Origin: Acidisphaera sp. S103
Lineage (GTDB): Bacteria; Pseudomonadota; Alphaproteobacteria; Acetobacterales; Acetobacteraceae
Length of the DNA stretch: 49,857 nucleotides
Assembly: GCF_009765975.1 (NCBI RefSeq)
Contig: NZ_LMUJ01000092.1
Span: forward strand, 1-49,857
Direction: 5' to 3'
The position numbers were made by a program, and so were the translations under genes. The number at the start of each line of letters is the position of its first letter. Position 1 is the stretch's first letter. The notes under the pieces were generated by a model. The model made no database searches. It had not been told where the DNA came from and was given only the letters and a program-made list of their open reading frames with translations. Below are positions 1 to 8,242 of the stretch, one piece after another.

Positions 1-35
1 ATGCGCGACAATTGGTGCAAACAAATCAGGAAACC

Positions 36-79
36 TGTTACCCATGTGCCCGGTCTGAAGTGTTACCAAGGTGCCCGGT
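36..79. repeat. Pair of 19-bp direct repeats, possible IS end
   Basis: Two copies of a 19-base unit, TGTTACCCATGTGCCCGGT at 36-54 and TGTTACCAAGGTGCCCGGT at 61-79, differ at two positions and lie 25 bases apart. Tandem terminal units of this kind occur at the ends of IS21-like elements, so this may be the tip of an element lying mostly left of the window. No transposase is visible here, so the assignment is tentative. The short reading frame from base 1 stops at 84 and resembles nothing I know. Confidence 0.4.
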
Positions 80-152
80 TGTAGAGGCCTTCGCCCACCA
101 TGGCGGTGGTACAACGTTACCGACAGCTCAAGGGCCACATCCGTTGGTTTGA

Positions 153-638
153 TCAGCCGCCGGTGCCGCGTGCCTTCACCATGCGCAGCGGGTTGTAGGT
201 GATGACAACCGAACCGTCCTGCTTCTTGACGCGGTTGAAGGTGCGGACCAGGCCGCGGTTCGGGCGGCTAGCGCTGCGGCGGCTTTCCACGACCTCGCAC
301 TCCACATGGATGGTGTCGCCGGCGAAAGTCGGGCCGGCAACGTTCAGTTCCATGTTCAGGAAGGCGAAGCCGGTGTGCTGCATGGTGGCATGCACCAGCA
401 AACCCTCGGCGAAGGCGTAGACCATGGCGCCGGGGACGACGCGCTGGGTGATGTCGCTTTCAGTGCGCAGGAATTCGGTGTTGGAGAACAGCACCTCGGT
501 CATGCCGGTCACGCCGATGAAGTTGACCAGATCGGCTTCCGTCAGGGTGCGGCCGATCGTGCGGAATTTGCGGCCGACCGGCAGGTCCTCGAAATACTGG
601 CCCAGGCCCAGAACCTCGTATCCATCGATTTCCGTCAC
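153..638 (-). CDS. MaoC-like hotdog-fold protein (lacks hydratase motif)
   Basis: A 161-residue single-hotdog protein of the MaoC/acyl-dehydratase group, recognised from the N-terminal FEDLPVGRKF segment and the later VVPGAMVYAFAEGL and AGDTIHVECEV stretches. Family members normally hydrate enoyl-CoA and carry a G-D-x-N-P-x-H motif after the first helix; here the equivalent place reads VTGMTEVLFSN, so the catalytic Asp and His are not visible. Hydratase activity is therefore doubtful, and a thioesterase-like or binding role is possible. The start is GTG at 638 with AAGGAAAA upstream. It lies 17 bases after the SDR gene and is probably co-transcribed with it. Confidence 0.8.
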   Translation of the reverse strand: MTEIDGYEVLGLGQYFEDLPVGRKFRTIGRTLTEADLVNFIGVTGMTEVLFSNTEFLRTESDITQRVVPGAMVYAFAEGLLVHATMQHTGFAFLNMELNVAGPTFAGDTIHVECEVVESRRSASRPNRGLVRTFNRVKKQDGSVVITYNPLRMVKARGTGG

Positions 639-655
639 GGCGTTTTCCTTTTTCG

Positions 656-1411
656 TTACGACATAGTCAGGCCGCCGGATACGCTGAGCGTCTGGCCGGT
701 GATGTAGGCGGCGTCATCGGATAATAGGAAGGCGATGGTGCCTGGATAGTCCTCCGGCTGGCCGATCCGCTTCAGTGGAACGGCACGCGCCATCGCCTCG
801 CCCACCTTGGCACCGTCGGGCGTGCCGGCCTTGAATTCGTCGAACAATGGGGTGTCGGTCGGGCCGGGGCACAGAACGTTCAGGGTGATGCCCTTGCGGG
901 CGACTTCACGAGCCACGGTTTTGGTGAAGGCGATGATGCCGCCCTTGCAGGCGGAGTAGACCGCTTCACCCGAGGACCCGACGCGCCCGGCGTCGGAGGA
1001 TACGTTAACAATCCGGCCGAAGCCGCGCTGGACCATGCCCGGCAGGACAACATGGTGCAGATGCAATGGTCCATACAGGTTGATGCCGATGATGCGGTCC
1101 CACAGGGCCGTGTCGGTGTCCAGGAAGTTGCGGAACCGTTCCCAGCCGGCGATGTTGGCGAGGAAGTCGATCGGACCGATTTCGGTCTCGAATTGGGCTA
1201 CAGTGGCTTCGACGTTGGTTCGGTTGGTGATGTCGGTGCGGGCGAACCACGCCCCGCCGGGGCAGCGCGCGATGGTGGCGGCGGCGCCGGCTTCGTCGAT
1301 GTCCAGGATGCCGACCCGGCATCCTTCCTCGGCCAGGCGGATCGCCGTGGCCCTGCCGATCCCGCTGGCACCGCCAGTCAGCAGGACGCGACGGCCGGAA
1401 AGTCCCTTCAT
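656..1411 (-). CDS. SDR-family NAD(P)-dependent oxidoreductase
   Basis: A classical short-chain dehydrogenase of 251 residues. It has the nucleotide-binding TGGASGIG near residue 13, the NIAG structural motif, the catalytic Ser in NVSSDAG and Tyr/Lys in YSACKGG, then the PGPTDTP segment and a C-terminal GQTLSVSGG typical of FabG-like enzymes. The open frame extends further upstream, but ATG at 1411 is chosen because AAGGGAGA precedes it and the domain begins immediately after it. It is followed by the MaoC-like gene, and the pair could act on a hydroxyacyl substrate. It is divergent from hmgA; the 118-base gap must hold both promoters. The substrate cannot be deduced. Confidence 0.92.
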   Translation of the reverse strand: MKGLSGRRVLLTGGASGIGRATAIRLAEEGCRVGILDIDEAGAAATIARCPGGAWFARTDITNRTNVEATVAQFETEIGPIDFLANIAGWERFRNFLDTDTALWDRIIGINLYGPLHLHHVVLPGMVQRGFGRIVNVSSDAGRVGSSGEAVYSACKGGIIAFTKTVAREVARKGITLNVLCPGPTDTPLFDEFKAGTPDGAKVGEAMARAVPLKRIGQPEDYPGTIAFLLSDDAAYITGQTLSVSGGLTMS

Positions 1412-1529
1412 CGACGGTCTCCCTTGGTTCCTCTCACCGAAGGTATCGCACGATCCCACCCCGAACCAGGGTACTGGCGCCGGCGGCGGTGAGGGTGTGA
1501 GATCGCGGCGGGCAGGAAAGGATCGTCCC

Positions 1530-2858
1530 ATGAACGACATCGCCGCGCTGTCGATCACGACCACCGGTTACCAGTCAGGTTTCGGCAACGGTTTCGAGAC
1601 CGAGGCGCTGCCGGGGGCATTGCCGGTCGGGCGCAATTCGCCGCAGCGCTGTGCTTACGGGCTGTATGCGGAGCAGATCAGCGGATCGCCGTTCACCGCG
1701 CCGCGCGCCAGCAACCAACGCAGTTGGCTGTACCGCATCCGCCCGACGGTGGCGCATTGGGGCACCTTCCAGCCGGTCGATCCTGGCCTGTGGCGCACCG
1801 CCCCCTGCGCCGAAATCCAGGTCCCGCCCGCGCCGATGCGCTGGGACCCGATCCCGCTGGGCGATGAGGCGCTGACCTTTCTGCATGGGGTGCGGACAAT
1901 CACCACGGCGGGGGATGCCGGAACGCAGGCCGGCATGGCAGCCCACGTCTACCTGGCGACGCGATCGATGACGGACGAATACTTCTACAATGCTGACGCC
2001 GAGATGCTGTTCGTCCCGCAGCAGGGCGCGTTACGGCTGCGCACCGAGTTCGGGATCATCGACATCACCCCGTGTGAAATCGCGGTGATCCCGCGTGGGA
2101 TAAAATTCAGCGTGGAATTGCCGGGCGGGCCGGCGCGCGGCTATCTGTGTGAGAACTACGGCGGCGCCTTCACCCTGCCCGAACGCGGCCCGATCGGGGC
2201 CAATTGCCTGGCCAACCCGCGCGATTTCCTGACTCCGGTGGCGGCCTACGAAGACCGAGACACCCCCTGCCGCCTGGTAGTCAAATGGGGCGGCGCCTTG
2301 TGGCAAACGGACCTGGACCACGCGCCGCTGGACGTAGTGGCGTGGCACGGCAACTACGCGCCGTACAAATACGATCTGCGCCGTTTTGCCCCGGTCGGGC
2401 CACTGCTGTTCGACCATGCCGATCCCAGCATCTTCACCACCCTGACGTCGCCGAGTGAGACCGCCGGCACCGCCAACATCGATTTCGTCATCTTCCCGGA
2501 ACGCTGGGCGGTGGCCGAAAACACCTTCCGGCCGCCCTGGTATCACATGAACATCATGAGCGAGTTCATGGGCCTGATTCAGGGGGTCTATGACGGCAAG
2601 ACCGGCGGCGGCTTCGTGCCGGGTGGATTTTCGTTGCATAATACGATGCTGCCACATGGCCCGGACAGAGCCGCCTTCGACGCCGCCAGCCATGCCGACC
2701 TGAAGCCGCACAAGCTGGAAGGCACGCTGGCGTTCATGTTCGAGACCCGTTATCGGCAGAACGTCACCGCCTATGCCGCCGGCATCCCCCAGCGGCAGAC
2801 CGCTTACGGAACGTATGGCAGCGCGCTGGCCAAGCGGTTCGATCCCAGCCGCCCGTGA
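1530..2858 (+). CDS. hmgA: Homogentisate 1,2-dioxygenase
   Basis: A cytosolic non-haem iron enzyme that opens the ring of homogentisate to maleylacetoacetate in tyrosine and phenylalanine catabolism. The 442-residue length is normal for the family. The opening [19 protein letters not shown] is diagnostic. The iron ligands of the human enzyme (His335, Glu341, His371) correspond to His339 and Glu345 in [11 protein letters not shown] and His376 in MLPHGPD. ATG at 1530 is chosen because homology starts there, although the frame is open upstream. Neither maleylacetoacetate isomerase nor hydroxyphenylpyruvate dioxygenase is adjacent; the FAH-family gene at 38.6 kb is distant and belongs to a different subgroup, so the rest of the pathway probably lies elsewhere. 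Confidence 0.97.
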   Translation: MNDIAALSITTTGYQSGFGNGFETEALPGALPVGRNSPQRCAYGLYAEQISGSPFTAPRASNQRSWLYRIRPTVAHWGTFQPVDPGLWRTAPCAEIQVPPAPMRWDPIPLGDEALTFLHGVRTITTAGDAGTQAGMAAHVYLATRSMTDEYFYNADAEMLFVPQQGALRLRTEFGIIDITPCEIAVIPRGIKFSVELPGGPARGYLCENYGGAFTLPERGPIGANCLANPRDFLTPVAAYEDRDTPCRLVVKWGGALWQTDLDHAPLDVVAWHGNYAPYKYDLRRFAPVGPLLFDHADPSIFTTLTSPSETAGTANIDFVIFPERWAVAENTFRPPWYHMNIMSEFMGLIQGVYDGKTGGGFVPGGFSLHNTMLPHGPDRAAFDAASHADLKPHKLEGTLAFMFETRYRQNVTAYAAGIPQRQTAYGTYGSALAKRFDPSRP

Positions 2859-2909
2859 TTGCCGAAGGCGAACAAAGACCGCCAGAATAGCGGCCAGGAG
2901 GAATCGGGC

Positions 2910-4103
2910 ATGCAGCGTAACACAATCGGCCGGCGTGCCGTGCTTGGCGGCGCGGCCATTGCACCGGCGTTCAGGGCAGCAGCGGCGCAAACTGGTCCGG
3001 TGCGGGTCGCGGTCCTGACCGATGAGAACGGCCCGTACACCGACAGCGGTGGGGTCGGGAACATCGCCGCCGCCCGTATGGCGGCACAGGATTTCGGTGG
3101 CGTGGTGCTGGGCCGGAAAATCGACATCCTGCACGCCGACACGCAGAACAAACCCGACGTGGCCGGGTCCATCGCGCGCGGCTGGTACGATTCCGGTGTC
3201 GATGCGATCATCGACCTGCCCGTCACACCGGTCGCCCTCGCCGTGCAACAAGTCGCTCGGGAAAAGGCCCGGACGGTGATGATCACCGCCTCGGCGATCA
3301 GCGAATTCACCTCGAAATTCTGTTCGCCCACCAGCAGCCATTGGGCGGACGATACGCATGCGCTGACCAGCGGTGTGGCCAAGCTGATGACCGGGCCGAA
3401 CAGCCGCACATGGTTCTTCATCACGGTGGATTTCAGCTTCGGCACGGCGCTGGAATCGATGACCGCCAAGGCGATCGAGGCGAACGGCGGCAAAGTCATC
3501 GGCGATGTGAAATTCCCCATTGGCAACAGCGAATTTTCCTCGCAGATCGTGCAGGCGCAGGGGTCCGGCGCGTCGATCATCGGCATCGCCGCGGTGGGTG
3601 GCGACCAGGTCAACCTGATCAAGCAGGCGGCGGAATTCGGCCTGCGCAAGAACGGGGCCCGGCTGGCCGGCTACCTGGTCTATATCACCGACATCCATGC
3701 GCTGGGCCTTGACGTCGCCCAGGGGCTGAGCTTCCCGGCGAGTTTCTACTGGGACCAGAACGACGACTCGCGCGCGTTCGCCAAACGGTTCATGGCGGAA
3801 CGGAAGGCGATGCCGACCAAGAACCAGGCGCTGAATTACGCCTGCACGCTGCATTTCCTGAAGGCGATGGCGCAGGCTGGCACCGACGATCCGATCGCCG
3901 TGAACAAGGCGATGCGGGCGATGCCGGTGGCGTATTTCGGCCGCCCCGCGACGTTGCGTGCCGATGGGCGGCTGTTGTACGACGTCACGTTGTATCGCGT
4001 GAAACGACCCGATGAGAGCCACTACCCGTGGGACTACTACACCGCGGTCGGCACGTTGCCGGCGTCGGATGCATTCCTGCCGATGAACCCCGTCTGCGCA
4101 TAA
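2910..4103 (+). CDS. Branched-chain amino acid-type ABC substrate-binding protein
   Basis: A periplasmic binding protein of the Peripla_BP_6/LivJ type, 397 residues. The N-terminus IGRRAVLGGAAIAPAF looks like a twin-arginine export signal followed by AAAAQ. The mature part opens with VRVAVLTDENGPYTDSGG and continues with ARMAAQDFGG, as in binding proteins for branched-chain amino acids, amides or aromatic acids. ATG at 2910 is preceded by AGGAGGAAT; a TTG directly after hmgA would add 17 residues that do not look like a signal peptide. It starts 51 bases after hmgA and may share its transcript, which would suggest an aromatic or amino acid ligand. No permease or ATPase gene accompanies it. 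Confidence 0.9.
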   Translation: MQRNTIGRRAVLGGAAIAPAFRAAAAQTGPVRVAVLTDENGPYTDSGGVGNIAAARMAAQDFGGVVLGRKIDILHADTQNKPDVAGSIARGWYDSGVDAIIDLPVTPVALAVQQVAREKARTVMITASAISEFTSKFCSPTSSHWADDTHALTSGVAKLMTGPNSRTWFFITVDFSFGTALESMTAKAIEANGGKVIGDVKFPIGNSEFSSQIVQAQGSGASIIGIAAVGGDQVNLIKQAAEFGLRKNGARLAGYLVYITDIHALGLDVAQGLSFPASFYWDQNDDSRAFAKRFMAERKAMPTKNQALNYACTLHFLKAMAQAGTDDPIAVNKAMRAMPVAYFGRPATLRADGRLLYDVTLYRVKRPDESHYPWDYYTAVGTLPASDAFLPMNPVCA

Positions 4104-4144
4104 CGCGGGTTGTCGTTTCATCCCCCGGCGGCAATCTATGGGCT

Positions 4145-4897
4145 ATGATCGCCCTCCTGAAAGCCTTCCTGGCGCTGTTCGCGCTGTTCTATGTCCTGCC
4201 CATTGCCGCCTCGGCGGCTCTGTATGCCGTTGGCGGGACCGGTGCAGGCTGGCGAACGGCGGACCGATCCAGCACCGGTGTCCTGCCGGACCCTGTTCGC
4301 CACCGGGCCGCGGTCGTGCGCGTCTTTTCCGCCAAGACCGTTCGGTGGCGCGGCATCCTTGCGTCGCATAGCTGGATCGTTGTTAAACCGGAAGGGGCGC
4401 CGTCCTATACCCGTTACGACTACACTGCCTGGGGCGAATGGCCGATCCGGGTCAATGGCTTCGAGCCGGATGGGCGCTGGTTCGGCCACGCCCCGCAAAT
4501 CGTCTTCGCGGCGGACGGCGACGCCGCCGCGGCCCTGGTGCCGAGGATACAGGCGGCCATCGAGCGGTACACCTGGCGCAACCCCGGCGATTATCACGTG
4601 TGGCCTGGACCCAACTCCAACACCTTCGTCGCCGCCGTCATGGACGCCGTGCCGGACATGCGGGCGGCCTTGCCGCCGACGGCGATCGGCAAGGATTTTC
4701 CGTACGACGGAAAATGGCTCCGCCTGACGCCCGGCCGCACCGGCGTGCGACTGACATTCGGCGGCTACGGCGGCGTGACGTTCGGTTGGGTCGACGGGCT
4801 TGAGATCAACATCCTGGGGGCCGTGGCCGGCATCGACATCCGCCGGCCGGCGGTGAAGCTTCCCGGCCTCGGCCGGTTCGGCGTCGCGCCGACGTGA
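4145..4897 (+). CDS. DUF3750-family membrane-anchored protein
   Basis: A 250-residue protein with one N-terminal hydrophobic segment (about residues 5-28, FLALFALFYVLPIAASAALY) that probably anchors it in the inner membrane. The rest matches what I know of DUF3750: a segment VRVFSAKTVRWRGILASHSW, then TRYDYTAWGEWP, DGRWFGHAP and WPGPNSNTFVAAV followed by PPTAIGKDF. The function of this family is unknown to me; the conserved His, Asn and Ser around HSWIVVKP and PGPNSNTF could be catalytic, but that is a guess. The start at 4145 has only a weak ribosome binding site. The gene converges on the next one with three bases between the stop codons. Confidence 0.8.
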   Translation: MIALLKAFLALFALFYVLPIAASAALYAVGGTGAGWRTADRSSTGVLPDPVRHRAAVVRVFSAKTVRWRGILASHSWIVVKPEGAPSYTRYDYTAWGEWPIRVNGFEPDGRWFGHAPQIVFAADGDAAAALVPRIQAAIERYTWRNPGDYHVWPGPNSNTFVAAVMDAVPDMRAALPPTAIGKDFPYDGKWLRLTPGRTGVRLTFGGYGGVTFGWVDGLEINILGAVAGIDIRRPAVKLPGLGRFGVAPT

Positions 4898-4900
4898 TGC

Positions 4901-5473
4901 CTACGCCTCCATACCTCCGACGGCTTCGATGCGCACATCGTCCCGGTCCTCCCGCAGCGCTTCATCAAACGGCACCGATTTGTCATCGGGATTCTCTGCC
5001 ATTTCCGCCACCGCGAACTCGACCGCCGCGACGATTTGGGCGAGGTTCACCGTCGCCACCGACGCGCCTTGCACCGGCGATCCCAGGAAATGCTTCGACC
5101 GCCAGGCCAGGTCGATGCCCTCGGGCACACCGGGGTCATCCAGCAGCACATCCAGCAGAACGATCCCTTCCGAGGACTGGTGGGCGGCCGCGATCGACGT
5201 CAGGCGCAGTACGTCGCCGGTTGTCAGCAGCAGCCCGAACGTCCCCCGCAATCCGATCATCCGGCGTCCCAGCCAGGCTGGCAGCAGGCCCGCGACCGTC
5301 TCCGGCTCCGTGATCCGCGTCCATGTCAATGCCTGGTCCTCCTCATTGCTGTTCATCCGCCGGCATATGGTGACGACGCGCTCGGACAAACGCCGCCCCG
5401 TCATCACGTCAAATTTCGCGACCGTGCCCATCGCGGTTTCGTCATCCGACACCATAAAGACAGCGGCCCCCAT
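4901..5473 (-). CDS. Hypothetical protein, unknown function
   Basis: I do not recognise this 190-residue protein. It has no signal peptide or membrane segment, is acidic towards the C-terminus (AEMAENPDDKSVPFDEALREDR) and alternates short hydrophobic strands, for example IVLLDVLLDD, so it looks like a small soluble alpha/beta protein. Start choice is uncertain: ATG at 5473 gives the longest form, while ATG codons at 5455 and 5431 are alternatives, and none has a strong ribosome binding site. It is convergent with the DUF3750 gene and divergent from the MFS gene, with 42 bases between the starts. Good coding character in this frame supports a real gene. Confidence 0.6.
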   Translation of the reverse strand: MGAAVFMVSDDETAMGTVAKFDVMTGRRLSERVVTICRRMNSNEEDQALTWTRITEPETVAGLLPAWLGRRMIGLRGTFGLLLTTGDVLRLTSIAAAHQSSEGIVLLDVLLDDPGVPEGIDLAWRSKHFLGSPVQGASVATVNLAQIVAAVEFAVAEMAENPDDKSVPFDEALREDRDDVRIEAVGGMEA

Positions 5474-5515
5474 TCACGGCTGTTCGGCCACGTGCTTCCA
5501 GGAGAGTGAACGACA

Positions 5516-6736
5516 ATGTCCGACACCGCGGACCGGCCCACGCGGGCGCAAATCCATGTCGTCCTCGCGGCCTTTCTGGGGTGGACACTGGACGCATTCG
5601 ACTTTTTCATCATGGCATTCGTGCTGCGGGAGGTCGCTGCCACCTTCGGCGCCCCGATCGGCAGTGTCGCCCTCGCCATCACCCTGACGCTCGCATGCCG
5701 GGCGATCGGCGCGGTGCTGTTCGGGCGGCTGGCCGACCGTTATGGGCGACGGCCGACGCTGATGGTCAACGTATTGTGTTATTCGCTGCTGGAGTTCTGC
5801 TCCGGCCTGGCCCCGACGCTGGCGGTGTTCCTGATCCTGCGCGCGCTGTACGGCGTGGCGATGGGGGGCGAGTGGGGCGTCGGTGCCTCCCTGACGATGG
5901 AGAGCGTGCCGGCGAAGTGGCGCGGTACGGTATCCGGCCTGCTGCAGGCGGGATACCCCTGCGGCTACATGCTGGCCTCGGTGCTGTATCTGGCGCTGCC
6001 GTGGCTAGGATGGCGCGGGATGTTCATGGCGGGCGTGGTCCCGGCGCTGCTGGTGTTCTATATCCGCCGCACCGTGCCGGAGAGTCCGGACTGGCTGGCT
6101 CGCACCCAGCAGCAGCGCAAGGTCGGCATCTGGACGGTGCTGCGCCAGCACGCCGGGCTGGTCGTGTTCGCCGCCATCGTGATGATGGCGTTCAATTTCT
6201 TCAGCCATGGGTCGCAGGATCTGTATCCCAGCCAGTTCCTGGGGGCTCAGCATCATCTTGCGGCGGATCGGATCTCGCTGATCACCATCGTCGGGAATGT
6301 CGGCGCCATCCTGGGCGGCATCGGCTTCGGCACGCTGTCGCAGCGGATCGGGCGGAAATGGGCCATTGTGATCGCGGCGTTGCTGGCACTGCCGGCGCTG
6401 CGCGTGTGGGCGTTTTCGACCACGCCAGCGATGCTGGGGCTGGGCGCGTTCGTGATGCAGGTGTGCGTGCAGGGGGCGTGGGGTGTCGTGCCGGTCTACC
6501 TGAACGAACTGTCGCCGGCATCGATCCGCGGCACGTTCCCGGGTCTGGTTTACCAGTTGGGCAACTTCCTGGCAGCAGCGAACGCCAACATCCAGATATG
6601 GCTGGCGGAGCGGTTCGACGGCAATTACGGCATGGCACTGGCGATCGTGGTTGGGATCGTGGCGGTGGTGATCGCCGTTTCGGTGGCGTTGGGACGGGAG
6701 CCGAAGGGCACGCGGATGGGGTCTGATTCGGTCTAG
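5516..6736 (+). CDS. MFS transporter, carboxylate/aromatic acid:H+ symporter type
   Basis: A 406-residue inner-membrane porter with about twelve hydrophobic segments. The loop 2-3 signature appears as GRLADRYGRRP, and the N-terminal GWTLDAFDFFIMAF with its acidic residues in helix 1 is typical of the aromatic acid and sialate/lactate symporter subfamilies, which co-transport protons with organic acids. MGGEWGVGASL in helix 4 fits the same group. ATG at 5516 follows AGGAGAG. The gene stands alone between a hypothetical gene and the GxxExxY gene, so the substrate cannot be read from context beyond a likely organic acid. Confidence 0.9.
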   Translation: MSDTADRPTRAQIHVVLAAFLGWTLDAFDFFIMAFVLREVAATFGAPIGSVALAITLTLACRAIGAVLFGRLADRYGRRPTLMVNVLCYSLLEFCSGLAPTLAVFLILRALYGVAMGGEWGVGASLTMESVPAKWRGTVSGLLQAGYPCGYMLASVLYLALPWLGWRGMFMAGVVPALLVFYIRRTVPESPDWLARTQQQRKVGIWTVLRQHAGLVVFAAIVMMAFNFFSHGSQDLYPSQFLGAQHHLAADRISLITIVGNVGAILGGIGFGTLSQRIGRKWAIVIAALLALPALRVWAFSTTPAMLGLGAFVMQVCVQGAWGVVPVYLNELSPASIRGTFPGLVYQLGNFLAAANANIQIWLAERFDGNYGMALAIVVGIVAVVIAVSVALGREPKGTRMGSDSV

Positions 6737-6867
6737 GAACAGCGGCGTTCGGCCATGTCGTATTGGCGGCCATCGCGGGTTTTCGATTTGGTTCTGTGAT
6801 GGTGGCTTTTCGTTTTTTGAGGCGGATGACGCGGGATAAGGGGGGATAAAGGGGATTCCTTTTGTGA

Positions 6868-7221
6868 TCAGGCTTGGGCGGTGATGCGGCGGATTTCAAC
6901 TTTGGGTTGGCCGCAGCTGATCAGCAGGCATCGGAGCTTGCCGGTCGCCCGTAAGTCGTTTCGGTTTTGCGAGGTGTACACGTCGCTCAGGGCGCCGACG
7001 ACCTTGAGTTCGATGATGACCTGATCCTCGACTATCAGGCCGGCGGTGTGTTCATCGACAATTACGTCGTCGTAAAAGACCACGGTGCCACGCTGCTGGA
7101 CGACACCTAACCCGGACTTTCGTATGTCGTGGGCAAGGGCGTTCCTATAGACCCTTTCGATGAACCCATGACCGAGCCCATTGGCGCCCCTGAAAGCGCA
7201 GCCGACGATCCGTTCACTCAC
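6868..7221 (-). CDS. GxxExxY protein
   Basis: A 117-residue member of the GxxExxY family, which has a PD-(D/E)XK nuclease-like core. The name-giving motif is GFIERVY within LGHGFIERVYRNAL, followed by the core HTAGLIVEDQVIIELKVV, where the acidic residues and Lys would form the nuclease-like site, and the C-terminal PKVEIRRI. The start is GTG at 7221; an in-frame stop lies shortly upstream, so no longer form is possible, and AAGGGGA sits somewhat far from the start. The segment NRNDLRATGK replaces the more usual NYLRATG. The biological role of the family is unsettled. Flanking gaps of 131 and 185 bases hold no other gene. Confidence 0.88.
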   Translation of the reverse strand: MSERIVGCAFRGANGLGHGFIERVYRNALAHDIRKSGLGVVQQRGTVVFYDDVIVDEHTAGLIVEDQVIIELKVVGALSDVYTSQNRNDLRATGKLRCLLISCGQPKVEIRRITAQA

Positions 7222-7406
7222 CGGCGAAACAACCGCGAATCCCCTTCATCCATCTACATCCCGCGTCATCCGCCTTAAAAGCCTGCCGTGGCGTCGATGA
7301 CGACACCTGGTGGGAGGCGAATCTCCTCCGGCGATCTCAGCATTCCCCCTCTCGCCCGCGCGGCCGAGAGGGGGTCACATTTCCCTTGGGTTCGGGCTCG
7401 TCCGGC

Positions 7407-8159
7407 TCAGGCATTCTCCCCGACAAACGCTGCATATGTCTTCGCCAATTCCGGCACGGCAGTGTCGAAGAACCGCTGTCCTTTCTCCGGCGTGGCCAAC
7501 CCGGGGTTCGATCCGATCCGGCCGTCCGGAAAGCGCCGGCGGTAATCGGCCGGACCATGGAACCGGCCCGAGGGCGCCCGAGCGGGATCGAGTGTCGCCT
7601 GCTTGATGGTTTCCGGCAGGGCGTATTGGGTCAGCGCGACCTCACTGGCTGTCGCATGGCTGCCTTCGTCGTCGCCGAACACTTCTTTCGCCAGGTCGCT
7701 CATCGCGCGCCCGTCCCACCAATTGGCCAGCCGGCACCGCAATTCGTCGTTGCGCGCCGTGCCGAATGCGCCCTCGAACGCGGCGTAAATCTCGGAGAAT
7801 GCCGCCTGGACGGTTGCGATGTTGCCGCCGTGGCCGTTGATGAACAGAAAGCGGCGGAAACCATGCCGGGCGAGGGACAGCACATAATCATGGATGATCG
7901 CGATCAGGGTGGAGGGCTTCACGGTCATCGAACCGGCAAAACCCATGTGGTGCACGGCGATACCCACCCCGATCGTCGGCCCGACCATGGCGCCGGCCGA
8001 CTCCCCGACCGCGCGGGCAAGCACCTCCGCGCAAATCGCATCGGTGCCGATCAGGCCGTTGGGGCCATGCTGTTCGGTCGAGCCGATCGGCAGGATGATT
8101 CCTTTGGACCGGGTCAGGTAGGTCTCGACTTCCTGCCAGGTCTGGTGCTGCAGCAGCAT
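7407..8159 (-). CDS. Creatininase-family amidohydrolase
   Basis: A 250-residue member of the creatininase superfamily, binuclear-metal enzymes that open cyclic amides such as creatinine or act on related intermediates in cofactor and pyrimidine-like chemistry. The metal-binding motifs are all visible: LPIGSTEQHGP followed by GTDAICAEV, the central INGHGGN, and GDDEGSHATASEVAL. ATG at 8159 follows AGGAGAG at good spacing. It is transcribed in the same direction as the luciferase-like monooxygenase, with 83 bases between them, so the two may form a unit acting on a nitrogen-containing compound. True creatinine specificity is not implied. Confidence 0.92.
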   Translation of the reverse strand: MLLQHQTWQEVETYLTRSKGIILPIGSTEQHGPNGLIGTDAICAEVLARAVGESAGAMVGPTIGVGIAVHHMGFAGSMTVKPSTLIAIIHDYVLSLARHGFRRFLFINGHGGNIATVQAAFSEIYAAFEGAFGTARNDELRCRLANWWDGRAMSDLAKEVFGDDEGSHATASEVALTQYALPETIKQATLDPARAPSGRFHGPADYRRRFPDGRIGSNPGLATPEKGQRFFDTAVPELAKTYAAFVGENA

Positions 8160-8242
8160 ACGCGCTCTCCTAAAATGGGTCCGTGACGGCGATCATCCGG
8201 CCATGACGTGGCGTCGATCCACCGCATCACAAGCGAAGTCCT

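Noticed and set aside
153..2858. A complete homogentisate pathway operon
   Set aside because: Only hmgA belongs clearly to that pathway; the neighbouring SDR and MaoC-like genes are divergent and no isomerase or true fumarylacetoacetase is adjacent.
2031..4121. A 696-codon open frame on the minus strand opposite hmgA and the binding-protein gene
   Set aside because: It has no recognisable domain, is rich in Arg, Gly and Pro as expected of antisense GC-rich DNA, and the opposite strand carries two clearly homologous proteins.
6868..7221. A defence system built around the GxxExxY nuclease-like protein
   Set aside because: It has no neighbouring effector, helicase, methylase or toxin gene; the flanking genes are an MFS porter and a creatininase-family enzyme.
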